Source of the DNA: CAZWDL01 sp964632995
GTDB taxonomy: Bacteria > Bacteroidota > Bacteroidia > Chitinophagales > Saprospiraceae
Assembly (NCBI GenBank): GCA_964632995.1
Contig: CAZWDL010000050.1
Coordinates: 1-47,246, forward strand
DNA: 47,246 bases
Direction of reading: 5' to 3'
Below the pieces are notes generated by a model. That model ran no database searches and was not told where the DNA came from. It saw nothing but the letters and a program-made list of their open reading frames with translations. This document shows positions 34,267 through 42,711 of the stretch, piece by piece. The first letter of the stretch is position 1. Every line of letters starts with the position of its first letter. A program made the translations under genes and the position numbers.

Positions 34267-37119
34267 GTCCTGGGCCAGCCGAAACCCGATATCGTTGAGC
34301 CTGCTGCCCGGGTAGTACCAGTAACGGCTTGAAACGCGGTAGTATCGCCCATTGTCAATGCTCCACGAACCGCCCCGCAACACACGACCGGAGCCGGATT
34401 CCGGGCCGAGTGGATTTTCCTCCACCTCATTGGAAAACAGTTGATAGTATTCACCATCATACCAATCCCAGCTCCATTCGTAAACATTGCCGCTCATATC
34501 GTATAGCCCTAATTCATTTGGCTTTTTTTCCCCGACAGGATGCGTCTTTGACCCGGCATTCTTATCATGCCATGCCACTTCATCCAAATCATTACTTCCC
34601 GCGTACTGGAATCCTTTACTCTCCTGCCCCCCCCGCGCCGCGTACTCCCACTCCGCCTCCGTAGGTAACCGGTAGCCGTTCGCATTTTCTTTCATCGTCA
34701 CCAGCCACTTTTTATTATCACTGTCATTTTTGTTATTCGGATCTTTCTTATCCTTACTGATTTCGTACACTTTTTCCAGTCCCCATATCTCACTCAGCCA
34801 GTTGCAGTACTCGATCGCGTCGTACCAGTCGACATAAATCGCCGGGCGGCGACCGCGGCCCCAGCCGCTATCTTTCGGGTTATCCCGGCCGGTGGCTTCG
34901 CAGAAGGCGTCGTACTCCTGCATGGTCACGGAGTAACGGCCGATGCTGAAGTCCTTAAGCCGGACTTCGTGGGCGGGCTTTTCATCGTCATAGCCTTCAC
35001 CGTCCCGCTCCTCGTTCAGCCAGCCCATGGTGAAGGTACCTCCTTCGACGCGGATGAGCTCGGGGGTAGCGTGGGCGGGGATGCGGAGGGTTTGTTTGCG
35101 GAAGGAGAGGGGGTAGGGGTAGGAGGCGTGGACGCCGGGACCTAAGGGTCCTTTTTCCAGAAGCCCGGCACTTTTCCCGGCGACAAGCGCTTGGAGAGGC
35201 GTAGGGATAGCATCGGATGAATCGGCTATACGAAGCTCCAGCGTGTTTTCCTTTTCCTGGCTGAGCGTAGCCAGAAGACCATCCATTTTAAAAATCAGCG
35301 GATCACGGGTGCTCATTTCTTCCACCCGGAATTCCCGGTTGATCGTTGAAAGCACTCTTAGCCATAAATCAGTGGGCAGGAAATCGTATGTCCAACGGAA
35401 GATAATCGTCGGAGAAGCCTCCAATCCTTGCTTTCGCATTCCCTTCTCAAACATCGTAGGAAAAAGCATCTCCCCATCCACCGGTTGAATTCCCATTGCC
35501 AGAGTCCTGATGAAGCGATAGGTTTGACGGGCATCTCTCAATCGCCTAACAGCCGGCGTTACCAGCAGCCCCTTTTCATCCTTCGCCTTTTCAAGCCACT
35601 CTGTTAAGCGCTTCACTTCCTGCTGAGGCGCCGTCGCCACCAGCGGCGCTTCCTTTTCACCGGTGAATTCGTAGCGCACCAGGCCGGCGGCATTCAGTTT
35701 TTCCAGCTGAGGAAGGTATTGATCCTGTTCCTGGGCTGAGATTTCTTTCAGCAGGATTTCCTGAAAGGGTTCCTTTTGGATGTTCCAGGCTAAGTCCTCG
35801 CCGACGGAAATTGTATTAACAGGTAAAGGATTAGGAAGCTTTCCTTTTTCGAAAATTTCCTCAAATATTTGGTTGAAATTTTCCCTTTTCAAAAGTGGAA
35901 TAACCTTACCAGCTTCCAATTCCGATCGGCGATCAGTGTCCAGTTCCTTCCAAAGCTCACCTGCTTCTCCTATAGGCAAAAGGTAAATGATATACTGCCC
36001 CACTTGAGATTGAACCCTGTAAAGCACCTCTTTCAACCATGATAGTCCATTCCTTTTTAGGTCACCAGGTATTGCTAGGAAATACATTCCACCTGGCGTG
36101 AAAAGGAAGCGGTCCAGCTCAGTATGCAGACTGCTACTCCACATCCAGGTGTTGAAAGTAGTTTTCCCGATTAATCCTAAATCGTGTTGATCAGTCTTCC
36201 ATTGAAAACAGTTCAGCGGTTCTGCGGGATCTACTCTTTGGTTGAACAACCGGGCGGCCAGTTTTTCCTGGTCGAGGGAGGGATGAGTGAGCAGATGAAT
36301 TTTAGCAAAATGGCGCTCTTCTCCTGATGCTTCCATTCGTCTCGCTCCCCGCCTTCGCAGCGCCTCCAGCACCGCCGGCGGAATTTTCAGCCGGATGCCG
36401 TCGTTAACATCAATTTCCACCACTTCCCGCAGCGCGTCGAGATAGCGGACTACGTCTTCCTGCTCAATCCGTCCTCTTTGAAAATCGCTTACTTCGCGCA
36501 CTAAGTCGATAGCGACCGCCAGGGGATTGGAGTAAGCGCCGGCCTCCATTCGCCGGTTGGACGTCGATAAATACTGGGCGGCTTCCTCCAGTTGTTGGAG
36601 CCTGGCCCTGTCGCCCCGGTTCCAGGCCTCCAGGAGCAGCTGGGCGGCTTTTTCAGGTTCCAGCTCGGCCTGAAAGGCAAAGGTCTGCGCCCGCCGAAAG
36701 GCCTCGGAGGGGATGCGCTGGGGATTATCGCGCAGGTAGAATTTCAGAAAATGCGCGAGCCGCTGAATCCGTTTTTTTCCAAAGCGATCTTCGTTGGCCA
36801 GATAGTCCAACAGCGCACTGCGAATACCGCTCTGGATTTCATAAAGCCCTTTGCTGACCGGACGGCAAAGGTCTGACAGCAAGACATCCGATACCGCGAT
36901 GGAAGGAATGTCCATTTCCTGCCCTTGCTCATCCACCCGGAAGTTTTGCCATATTTTGTACAGCAGATCCACGCTGAGCACCGCCGGAAAAGCCGCGTGC
37001 GCCGCCAGCCAAAGATGCTTTTCCTTTCCCGGCTGACAGAAGGTGTCGTAAAACGTCTCCAGCCTGGCTGTTTCCAGGGGAGAAAGCATATCAGTGGGAA
37101 CCGGCATTCGCTTCGGCAT
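34264..37119 (-). CDS. DGR target: Roc/COR-like and FGE/C-type-lectin-fold protein with variable C-terminus
   Basis: This is a 951-residue protein. Residues about 15-260 are helical and unassigned. Residues about 300-430 resemble a degenerate Roc GTPase (RFLFTPGGMYFLAI, IIYLLPIGEAG), without a P-loop. About 515-635 resembles COR (MLFPTMFEKGM, FRWTYDFLPTDLWLRVL). From residue 687 there is a formylglycine-generating-enzyme-like domain (VEGGTFTMG, YRLPTEAEWEYAARGG, LYDMSGNVYEWSWDWY). This fold is shared with C-type-lectin-like DGR targets. Residues 910-950 are the VR; 15 of them differ from the template. It is the fourth gene of the CHAT-MoxR-vWA operon, 10 bases after vWA. I infer a diversified recognition subunit. 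Confidence 0.93.
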   Translation of the reverse strand: MPKRMPVPTDMLSPLETARLETFYDTFCQPGKEKHLWLAAHAAFPAVLSVDLLYKIWQNFRVDEQGQEMDIPSIAVSDVLLSDLCRPVSKGLYEIQSGIRSALLDYLANEDRFGKKRIQRLAHFLKFYLRDNPQRIPSEAFRRAQTFAFQAELEPEKAAQLLLEAWNRGDRARLQQLEEAAQYLSTSNRRMEAGAYSNPLAVAIDLVREVSDFQRGRIEQEDVVRYLDALREVVEIDVNDGIRLKIPPAVLEALRRRGARRMEASGEERHFAKIHLLTHPSLDQEKLAARLFNQRVDPAEPLNCFQWKTDQHDLGLIGKTTFNTWMWSSSLHTELDRFLFTPGGMYFLAIPGDLKRNGLSWLKEVLYRVQSQVGQYIIYLLPIGEAGELWKELDTDRRSELEAGKVIPLLKRENFNQIFEEIFEKGKLPNPLPVNTISVGEDLAWNIQKEPFQEILLKEISAQEQDQYLPQLEKLNAAGLVRYEFTGEKEAPLVATAPQQEVKRLTEWLEKAKDEKGLLVTPAVRRLRDARQTYRFIRTLAMGIQPVDGEMLFPTMFEKGMRKQGLEASPTIIFRWTYDFLPTDLWLRVLSTINREFRVEEMSTRDPLIFKMDGLLATLSQEKENTLELRIADSSDAIPTPLQALVAGKSAGLLEKGPLGPGVHASYPYPLSFRKQTLRIPAHATPELIRVEGGTFTMGWLNEERDGEGYDDEKPAHEVRLKDFSIGRYSVTMQEYDAFCEATGRDNPKDSGWGRGRRPAIYVDWYDAIEYCNWLSEIWGLEKVYEISKDKKDPNNKNDSDNKKWLVTMKENANGYRLPTEAEWEYAARGGQESKGFQYAGSNDLDEVAWHDKNAGSKTHPVGEKKPNELGLYDMSGNVYEWSWDWYDGEYYQLFSNEVEENPLGPESGSGRVLRGGSWSIDNGRYYRVSSRYWYYPGSRLNDIGFRLAQD
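34270..34391 (-). repeat. DGR variable repeat (VR)
   Basis: The last 41 codons of the target gene except the final Asp. Relative to the TR there are 9 A-to-G, 7 A-to-T and 1 A-to-C changes and no change at any C, G or T. Altered residues are 920, 921, 922, 924, 925, 926, 931, 933, 934, 935, 936, 938, 939, 941 and 943, many now Tyr, Ser, Gly or Asp. The invariant 3' end (ATCGGGTTTCGGCTGGCCCAG plus flank) is the expected homing-initiation part. Confidence 0.98.
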
Positions 37120-37129
37120 GGAATTCGAT

Positions 37130-38293
37130 TTACAGATGTCGTAAAATATGCGGCAGGCGGCGCAGGCCTTGCGCGCTGGCTTCCAGCATGTCCACGTACA
37201 GCGAAACGTACATCGCGGTACTGTTGGCCCATCGCTCTTTGGGAACAGGGTTCATCCAGAGCAGGTGCGGCACTTTTTTTCTCGCATCGACCAGAAAGCG
37301 CTTCGTTTGTTGAATCCGCTCATTATGGACGGTTCCCCGGGCCGCACCGGCATCGCTGATGATGATCAGAAAAGAGGCGGTATGCAGCGCCTCCCGGATG
37401 AAGGTCTCTCGTTCCACCGGAGCAGAGCGGTTTCTTTCCCTAAATAGGGGACCACCTGGATTATTGTGAAAATAATATACGGAAACCGGTCCACCCTCCA
37501 GGCTCGAACGGATAGTCGACACCAGGTGGTCGGCCAGCGAGGCGAAGGCCAGCATCGACCCGCCGTCGTCGATTAGAAAAACGGTTTGCTGCCGGTAGAT
37601 TTTTTCCTTTTGGAAAACGGGCTCGACTATAAATCCCTTTTCGGCGAAAGCCGCTACGGTTGAAGCAATATCAATATCCACCCCCGCCCTGGATTCAGCA
37701 AAGGCCCCCAGATACCGCCAGTGCTGCTGCAGGCGCCGGTCGGAAGCCGGCAGGTGCCTATCCGAAAAGAGAAATTTATTGTCCAGCAACTGCGCCGGGC
37801 GATCCTGCGCAGGACCAGCCCTGCCCGTACCGGCGGCCGTTTTAAATCGCAGAAACAGGTCGGTCATAGCCTCGGGAGCAGGTTCTTTTTGGGAGGGAGG
37901 CAGGGGCGGCTTTTTTTTGGAAGGTTCCGGAGGAGCCGTTTGTTGTGGCGCTCCTGACTGCTTTTGCACAAATTCCTGCGCCTCAGTCGGTTCCGGTGCC
38001 GCCGCCGGTTCCTCCGGAATCGCCGGTTGAAACCGGATCAACTTATCGAACTCCTCCTCAAACAGCCGGTCGAAAGCCGCTCCGAACCGCCGCGGGTGCG
38101 TCAGCCAGTGTATCCGGCAAAGACTTCGCAGTTCTTCGCGAAATGCCTGAATATCGGATGAAGCTTCCGGGGCAATAATTCCGGATAAGAAACTGCGCAG
38201 AAAATCGAGATACTGGTCAGGATCCAACTCCAGCCCTACTTCCTGGCGCAGACGCTGAAAAAAGTCATATAGGATCAGGCGGCGGGGCTCCAT
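37130..38293 (-). CDS. vWA-domain protein of a MoxR-vWA conflict system (SAV_2336-N-like)
   Basis: The 387-residue protein has an N-terminal helical module (residues about 1-90; DPDQYLDFLRSFLSG, LRSLCRIHWLTHPRRFGAAFDRLF) like the SAV_2336 N-terminal family. A Pro/Glu/Lys-rich linker (about 92-140) follows, then a vWA domain from about 235. Its metal site reads FLIDDGGSM (Asp242, DxGxS in place of the usual DxSxS), followed by IIISDAG. vWA partners of MoxR ATPases act as remodelling adaptors. It starts 2 bases after the MoxR stop and ends 10 bases before the DGR target, so the four genes are very likely one transcript. Confidence 0.86.
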   Translation of the reverse strand: MEPRRLILYDFFQRLRQEVGLELDPDQYLDFLRSFLSGIIAPEASSDIQAFREELRSLCRIHWLTHPRRFGAAFDRLFEEEFDKLIRFQPAIPEEPAAAPEPTEAQEFVQKQSGAPQQTAPPEPSKKKPPLPPSQKEPAPEAMTDLFLRFKTAAGTGRAGPAQDRPAQLLDNKFLFSDRHLPASDRRLQQHWRYLGAFAESRAGVDIDIASTVAAFAEKGFIVEPVFQKEKIYRQQTVFLIDDGGSMLAFASLADHLVSTIRSSLEGGPVSVYYFHNNPGGPLFRERNRSAPVERETFIREALHTASFLIIISDAGAARGTVHNERIQQTKRFLVDARKKVPHLLWMNPVPKERWANSTAMYVSLYVDMLEASAQGLRRLPHILRHL

Positions 38294-38295
38294 GG

Positions 38296-39255
38296 CTACA
38301 CGTTTTCCTTACCCAGCTGCGATTGCAGATCGTCGTAGCTTTTAAATAAAACCTCCGGATAGAGGACTCTCCCGTCCGCAAAAATGAGTTGTCCCTGCTC
38401 CCCTACGGTTATCTCGCCTTTTTCCTGAGGCTGGTAAAAGGTGATCACCCGCAGCCAGTCGAGCAGCTCGGAGGTGGAGACCGGCTTATCCGTGTTGGGA
38501 TTTTTCTTCATCTCCCGGTGAATGTCGAGGAATTTCCGGACGGTTTTCCTCAGCCATTCCTGGTCCAGCCCGCTTTCGGGTTGTTTGTCGAGATTGGCCT
38601 GTGCAATTTTCAGCAGATCGTCATAGTCCGGGAAAGGAATAAAGTGAAAAACACAGCGGCGCAGAAAAGCATTGGGCAATTCCTTTTCATCGTTGGAACT
38701 GATAATCACGATGGGGGACTGTTCCGCCTTTACCACCTCCCCGGTTTCCCTGATCTCGAATTGCTTAGGGCGTCCTTCCAGCACATCCAGCAAATCGTTC
38801 GGAAAGTCGATGTCCGCCTTATCGATCTCGTCGATCAGTAGAACCGCCGGAGAAACTCCCTTTTTACATGCTTCAAAGGCCTTTCCCAAGGCCCCCTTTT
38901 CTACATATTTGCCTTTAGGTTCTTTCTTCGTCCCGGTATCCTGCACGTCCCGCAGTCTGGCAAGATGATCGAAGCGATACAATCCTTCTTCCGCTTTAGT
39001 ACTGGATTTTATGTTCCAGCGGAAATAATGGTCTTTCCAGTCATCCCCGTGAATTTCAAATGCCAGCGCTTCTGCCAGGCGGGTCTTGCCGCTGCCGGGC
39101 TCTCCTCTCAGCAGCAGAGGCCGTTCCAAAAGACGCGCCACTTCGACGGCGCGGATCAAGTCTTCGGAGGGAAAATAGGGATCCAGGTCATGCATTGCAT
39201 TGTATTCCTGCAGGGCAGCGCCTGTATATTTCTGGTAGTTCGGTTCACGGATCAT
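38296..39255 (-). CDS. MoxR-type AAA+ ATPase
   Basis: The 319-residue ATPase has Walker A GEPGSGKTRLAEALA, Walker B AVLLIDEIDKAD, sensor-1 region IVIISSNDEKELPNAFLRRC with the arginine finger, and a small C-terminal helical domain. MoxR proteins pair with vWA proteins to remodel client proteins using ATP; here the vWA gene is immediately downstream. The start ATG shares one base with the CHAT gene stop (TGATG), indicating translational coupling. The expected client is the CHAT protease or the FGE target. Confidence 0.93.
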   Translation of the reverse strand: MIREPNYQKYTGAALQEYNAMHDLDPYFPSEDLIRAVEVARLLERPLLLRGEPGSGKTRLAEALAFEIHGDDWKDHYFRWNIKSSTKAEEGLYRFDHLARLRDVQDTGTKKEPKGKYVEKGALGKAFEACKKGVSPAVLLIDEIDKADIDFPNDLLDVLEGRPKQFEIRETGEVVKAEQSPIVIISSNDEKELPNAFLRRCVFHFIPFPDYDDLLKIAQANLDKQPESGLDQEWLRKTVRKFLDIHREMKKNPNTDKPVSTSELLDWLRVITFYQPQEKGEITVGEQGQLIFADGRVLYPEVLFKSYDDLQSQLGKENV

Positions 39256-41180
39256 CAGGTCAGCACTTTAGAAACTGCCTCCAGGCAGTTTAGTTTTTGT
39301 CCAATACGGGTAATGACGTTTTCGAGATATTTATCGGAAAGAATATAATCACAATGATCCAGCAGGCTTCTGAATTCCGGAACGTTCAATGCCCGACGGC
39401 CTCCCTGTTCCAGGTGCCATTCACTTAAAAAGGATTCCTCCACCATAGGTAGGGTCGGCAAGACCATAGACCTGCAATTGGGATTGGCATCCTCTAAGTC
39501 CAGGCTGTTGAAATCACAATTATTATCTGTAGCCCGGTTAATTCCGAAGATAAAGAGTTGGCCTAGACTGCTTTGTTCACCGGCGGGGAAGTGTTCGTTC
39601 AATGCGGACCAGAAAGTTTTCAATATGTCCGCACTCCTGGCGGCCGCCTCCTCATCGATGCCGGGCCAGAAAACTTCATCGAGTACAAGAACGGCATCGC
39701 TCCGCTTCAGCCTGTTATAGATCAGCCGGCAGATAAAGCCGGGATCATCATCCTCCATATCCAGTTCCTCCGCCAATCTCAACCAGAATTTCTCCGGCGT
39801 ATCTACGATTTCCAGGCCGCTTTTAAACCGCACGATCCAAGGCCGGCTGCGGGCGAGCTCATCGAGGTGGTGGAGGTAGTTCATTAATCTGGTTTTCAGC
39901 AGGTTCTGTCCGCATCTTTCTGTTCCTTGAAAGAGAGCGAATTTACAGGGTTCTTGATGCTGAAGCAGAGATTTAAATGCATTTCGTTGCTCGAGCAGAT
40001 CGAATTCGGCAAGCGCGGGAGCAAGGAACTCAGGGTCAATAGATTTCTGTCTTCTGATTTCCTCAAATTTCTTGATGAGGAAAGGATACACCCATTCGGT
40101 GAATACGGCACTTGCATTTTCCAACTTTAAAAGCTGATTGAGGGTAAAGCTGTCGGCTAACGGAAAATCTCCTTGTATGTGGCCGAGCCTTGCAGCTAAG
40201 TTTATACTCGCCTGCTTGGCTCCATCAATCCTTATAAGTAGAATAGGTTTGCCATTTTCTTCCAGGTATTCCTTGATCCATTTATACTCATCGATGAAGT
40301 TATTGAAATCCGGGTCATTGACTAAAAAAATGACCGCTTGTGCATGATGGAGCTCTGATAGATAGGTCTCGCGGTGAATCGCCTTTTCCCTCCCCCAGCC
40401 GTCATTGAGCGCCAATTTTCCCTGCTGACGTTCATGGCTCAATGAGGCACTAATTTTCTCATAGATGTAGAGCGTCTTCTGATCTCCGATAACAAAAACG
40501 CGCAGGGCTTCCGGCGACTTTTCAGCGGCTTCCTTTAAAATGTGTGCTTTGCTGGAAGTCATTTTTCCTTGGTGGAGCGTCCAGCGAGAACCTGAATCAT
40601 CTCTTTGGAATAAGCCCCAGACACTTTGGGCTACAGAGAGCGTAACCAATCCTCTGTATACTTTGAATTCAATGCTATCATTGATGGTATGCGCAACATG
40701 CTTTGCTGTCTTGAAAGCTTCCTCTACGGAGCGCCCCTCCTTTAGTTCTTTGAAAAAGGAAACAGCAAATTCTCTGGCAATCGAGTCGTCGATTGGAGCG
40801 TGCGTTGCGATAACTACCGGAACCCCCGCCTGGAGCAAGCTTTCTACCTGTCCCTTCGTGGAGCATCCATTGAGCAGAACGACCCGGAGATGGGGGCACT
40901 CTCCCAACAGTCCGCATAGTCCGCGGGCGTGAGCAGAGGATTGTTGCGTTTCCAGGGTCCGGCTTCCGGCATGACCGCTATACGAAAAAAGGATGAGTCG
41001 CTCTCTGAAATGCCGGATCCGGTCGATCAGCTTATCCGGCGTAGCGTTGGATTCCCGTTCTATGGAAAAACCGTCTTCCTCAAGATCTCTAAGTGATTGA
41101 TATACCTTCTCCTCTTCCTCTGTCAGTTGGTCCAGCGGTTGCTCGGAATTATTCGCATAAGTCAGCAGTAATACACTCAT
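39255..41180 (-). CDS. CHAT protease with TIR-like and degenerate STAND-like regions
   Basis: The start is set at ATG 41180 (MSVLLLTYANN); the open frame to 41204 begins with TTG. The 641-residue protein starts with a caspase-like CHAT domain with His70 (FSYSGHAGS) and Cys106 (VVLLNGCSTKGQV), the expected catalytic pair. Residues about 225-345 resemble a TIR fold (VFVIGDQKTLYIYEKISASL, QAVIFLVNDPDFNNFIDEY). Residues about 395-620 look like a STAND NTPase that has lost its P-loop (FQGTERCGQNLL) but keeps a Walker-B-like AVLVLDEVFWPG. It is the first gene of the operon and the probable effector. CHAT is firm; TIR and STAND calls are inference. Confidence 0.85.
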   Translation of the reverse strand: MSVLLLTYANNSEQPLDQLTEEEEKVYQSLRDLEEDGFSIERESNATPDKLIDRIRHFRERLILFSYSGHAGSRTLETQQSSAHARGLCGLLGECPHLRVVLLNGCSTKGQVESLLQAGVPVVIATHAPIDDSIAREFAVSFFKELKEGRSVEEAFKTAKHVAHTINDSIEFKVYRGLVTLSVAQSVWGLFQRDDSGSRWTLHQGKMTSSKAHILKEAAEKSPEALRVFVIGDQKTLYIYEKISASLSHERQQGKLALNDGWGREKAIHRETYLSELHHAQAVIFLVNDPDFNNFIDEYKWIKEYLEENGKPILLIRIDGAKQASINLAARLGHIQGDFPLADSFTLNQLLKLENASAVFTEWVYPFLIKKFEEIRRQKSIDPEFLAPALAEFDLLEQRNAFKSLLQHQEPCKFALFQGTERCGQNLLKTRLMNYLHHLDELARSRPWIVRFKSGLEIVDTPEKFWLRLAEELDMEDDDPGFICRLIYNRLKRSDAVLVLDEVFWPGIDEEAAARSADILKTFWSALNEHFPAGEQSSLGQLFIFGINRATDNNCDFNSLDLEDANPNCRSMVLPTLPMVEESFLSEWHLEQGGRRALNVPEFRSLLDHCDYILSDKYLENVITRIGQKLNCLEAVSKVLT

Positions 41181-41968
41181 TTTCGGGGCCTTTCGTCGCG
41201 TCAACTAAAAATGAATGTTTAAGATAAAAATATTTACTGTCATCCGGCAAGCCCGCCGGATTTTTTGTGTTGGCGGAGGTTCCTTCACCTCTCGCTTTGC
41301 TGATATTTTTCGTAATTTGCATCTGGCTGCAGGCTTTGTCCTGAAGGTTGCTTCACCTCGGCATAGGGTTCGACCCCGGAAGTGCCGTAAGTAAAGAATT
41401 TATAAAAGCCGCGTAGCGGCGACAGACCATAGCCTGGGGCGCGAGCCCCAGGAAATTGAAGCATCCTTCGCACGTAGAAGCCGCATAGCGGCGACATATA
41501 ATTATTTATCCGCGGCAATAGAGAGATCGAGTCTTTACAGAATAGCCGCGGCCCCGTTCGCGATGACCTCGGAGAGGTCTGATGTTTGTAGCATAGAAAG
41601 GGTTAATCACGACATTCACGACCTCTCCGAGGTCGCTTTAAAAGCGAACCTCTGCCAGGATTGAACAGGTCATGTTGGAATCCAAGCCAGGAGGCCCTGG
41701 GAAAGGGCCTCCTGGCGCCAAAAGCTCTGAGGTGGCAGGTAGGTAACGTAACTTAGGCTATTGATCGACGGGAAAGTTTAGAAGGCTTGCCCGACCAAGA
41801 AACCGGGCAGGTTAGAAGATCTGAAACCGGGAATCTCATTTTCAGCCCTTCTAACCTTCTAAACCAGCCGCTCCGAAGGAGCGCTGACTAAACTTCTAAA
41901 CTCTATTTAAGGTACGATTTCACACTAAAAACTTCCCCGGAGCTTTCGTAAATGTCAACCATCAACTC
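41181..41968. repeat. Gene-free region of stacked palindromic repeats
   Basis: The region holds at least four palindrome types. GCCGC-GTA-GCGGC (41408-41420) recurs as GCCGC-ATA-GCGGC (41480-41492). CCTGGGGC-GCGA-GCCCCAGG lies at 41433-41452. A GACCTCGGAGAGGTC sequence at about 41566 is matched by GACCTCTCCGAGGTC near 41620. CCAGGAGGCCCT/AGGGCCTCCTGG (41687-41698 with 41704-41715) forms a 12-bp stem. Copy C of the GTTTAGAAG family follows. A 77-codon minus-strand frame crosses the repeats but is repeat-derived. Confidence 0.75.
41776..41901. repeat. Palindromic repeat, copy C of the GTTTAGAAG family
   Basis: It runs from GTTTAGAAGG to CTTCTAAAC. It is in the opposite orientation to copy A, with hairpin CCGCTCC-GAA-GGAGCGC near its right end and the shared block GAAACCGGGAATCTCATTTT. 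It lies 67 bases upstream of the alkyltransferase gene. Confidence 0.8.
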
Positions 41969-42460
41969 ATGCTACAAGAAAAAGCCTACCTCTCTTCCTC
42001 TTTCGGCTGCTTCGAGATTCGCGGCAGCCGGCACGGCGTAACGTCGGTGAAGCTGACGGATAAGCAGCACTGTCCCGACCTGCCGGTGCCGGCTGTGCTG
42101 ACCAAGGTGGTGGAGCAGCTGCGCGAGTATTTCGAAGGCAAGCGCACCGCGTTCGACGTAGCGCTGGACTACGGCGATGCGACAGATTTCCACAAGGTCG
42201 TTTGGGAAGAGCTTCGGAAGGTGCCCTACGGGCATACCACCACCTATTCCAAAATCGCCGATCAGCTGGGAAATCCGAAATTTGTGCGGGCGGTGGGGCA
42301 GGCCAACCGGCACAATCCCATCGCGATCATCGTGCCCTGCCACCGCTGTATCGCCAAGAGCGGGGATCTGCAGGGGTATTTCTACGGGCTGGATATGAAG
42401 CGGCAGCTGCTGGAGCTGGAGAACCCGATGAGTTTCTCACGGCAGGGAAGTTTGTTCTGA
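41969..42460 (+). CDS. ogt: Methylated-DNA--protein-cysteine methyltransferase
   Basis: The 163-residue suicide repair enzyme removes O6-alkyl groups from guanine onto its own cysteine. The active-site motif IVPCHRCI places the acceptor at Cys124. The DNA-binding helix-turn-helix region VRAVGQANRHNP and the upstream KVPYGHTTTYSKIADQLG are typical. There is no AdaA-type domain, so it is the Ogt-like stand-alone form. Two copies of the GTTTAGAAG repeat flank it. Confidence 0.94.
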   Translation: MLQEKAYLSSSFGCFEIRGSRHGVTSVKLTDKQHCPDLPVPAVLTKVVEQLREYFEGKRTAFDVALDYGDATDFHKVVWEELRKVPYGHTTTYSKIADQLGNPKFVRAVGQANRHNPIAIIVPCHRCIAKSGDLQGYFYGLDMKRQLLELENPMSFSRQGSLF

Positions 42461-42520
42461 AAAGAAAAATCTTATTCGAGCGCAATTTAAGAGACGAGCC
42501 CTAAGGAATAAGTCGACTGA

Positions 42521-42650
42521 GTTTAGAAGGCTTGCCCGACCAAACTTAGAGCTTGCTGTTTAGCAGACCTGAAACCGGGAATCTCATTTTCAGATCTGCT
42601 AAACTTCTAAACCAGCCGCCCCAGCAGGGGCGGCGACTAAACTTCTAAAC
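42521..42650. repeat. Palindromic repeat, copy D of the GTTTAGAAG family
   Basis: It runs from GTTTAGAAGG to CTTCTAAAC. Its reverse complement closely matches copy A, including the hairpin GCCGCCCC-AGCA-GGGGCGGC (42615-42634). It lies between ogt and kynU. Confidence 0.8.
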
Positions 42651-42711
42651 TTTTAGTGCGGTTCTAACCTATATTCAATGTTTCGTAAGTACTCGTAGCA
42701 ATTTCACTTCA

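Noticed and set aside
34137..34487. 116-codon minus-strand frame over the VR and FGE end
   Set aside because: It is another reading frame of the diversified gene; the 951-codon frame has clear family motifs.
41285..41518. 77-codon minus-strand frame (MSPLCGFYVRRM type)
   Set aside because: It is composed of palindromic repeat units (AGCCGC-TAGCGGC, CCTGGGGC-GCCCCAGG); such frames recur wherever this repeat occurs and have no gene features.
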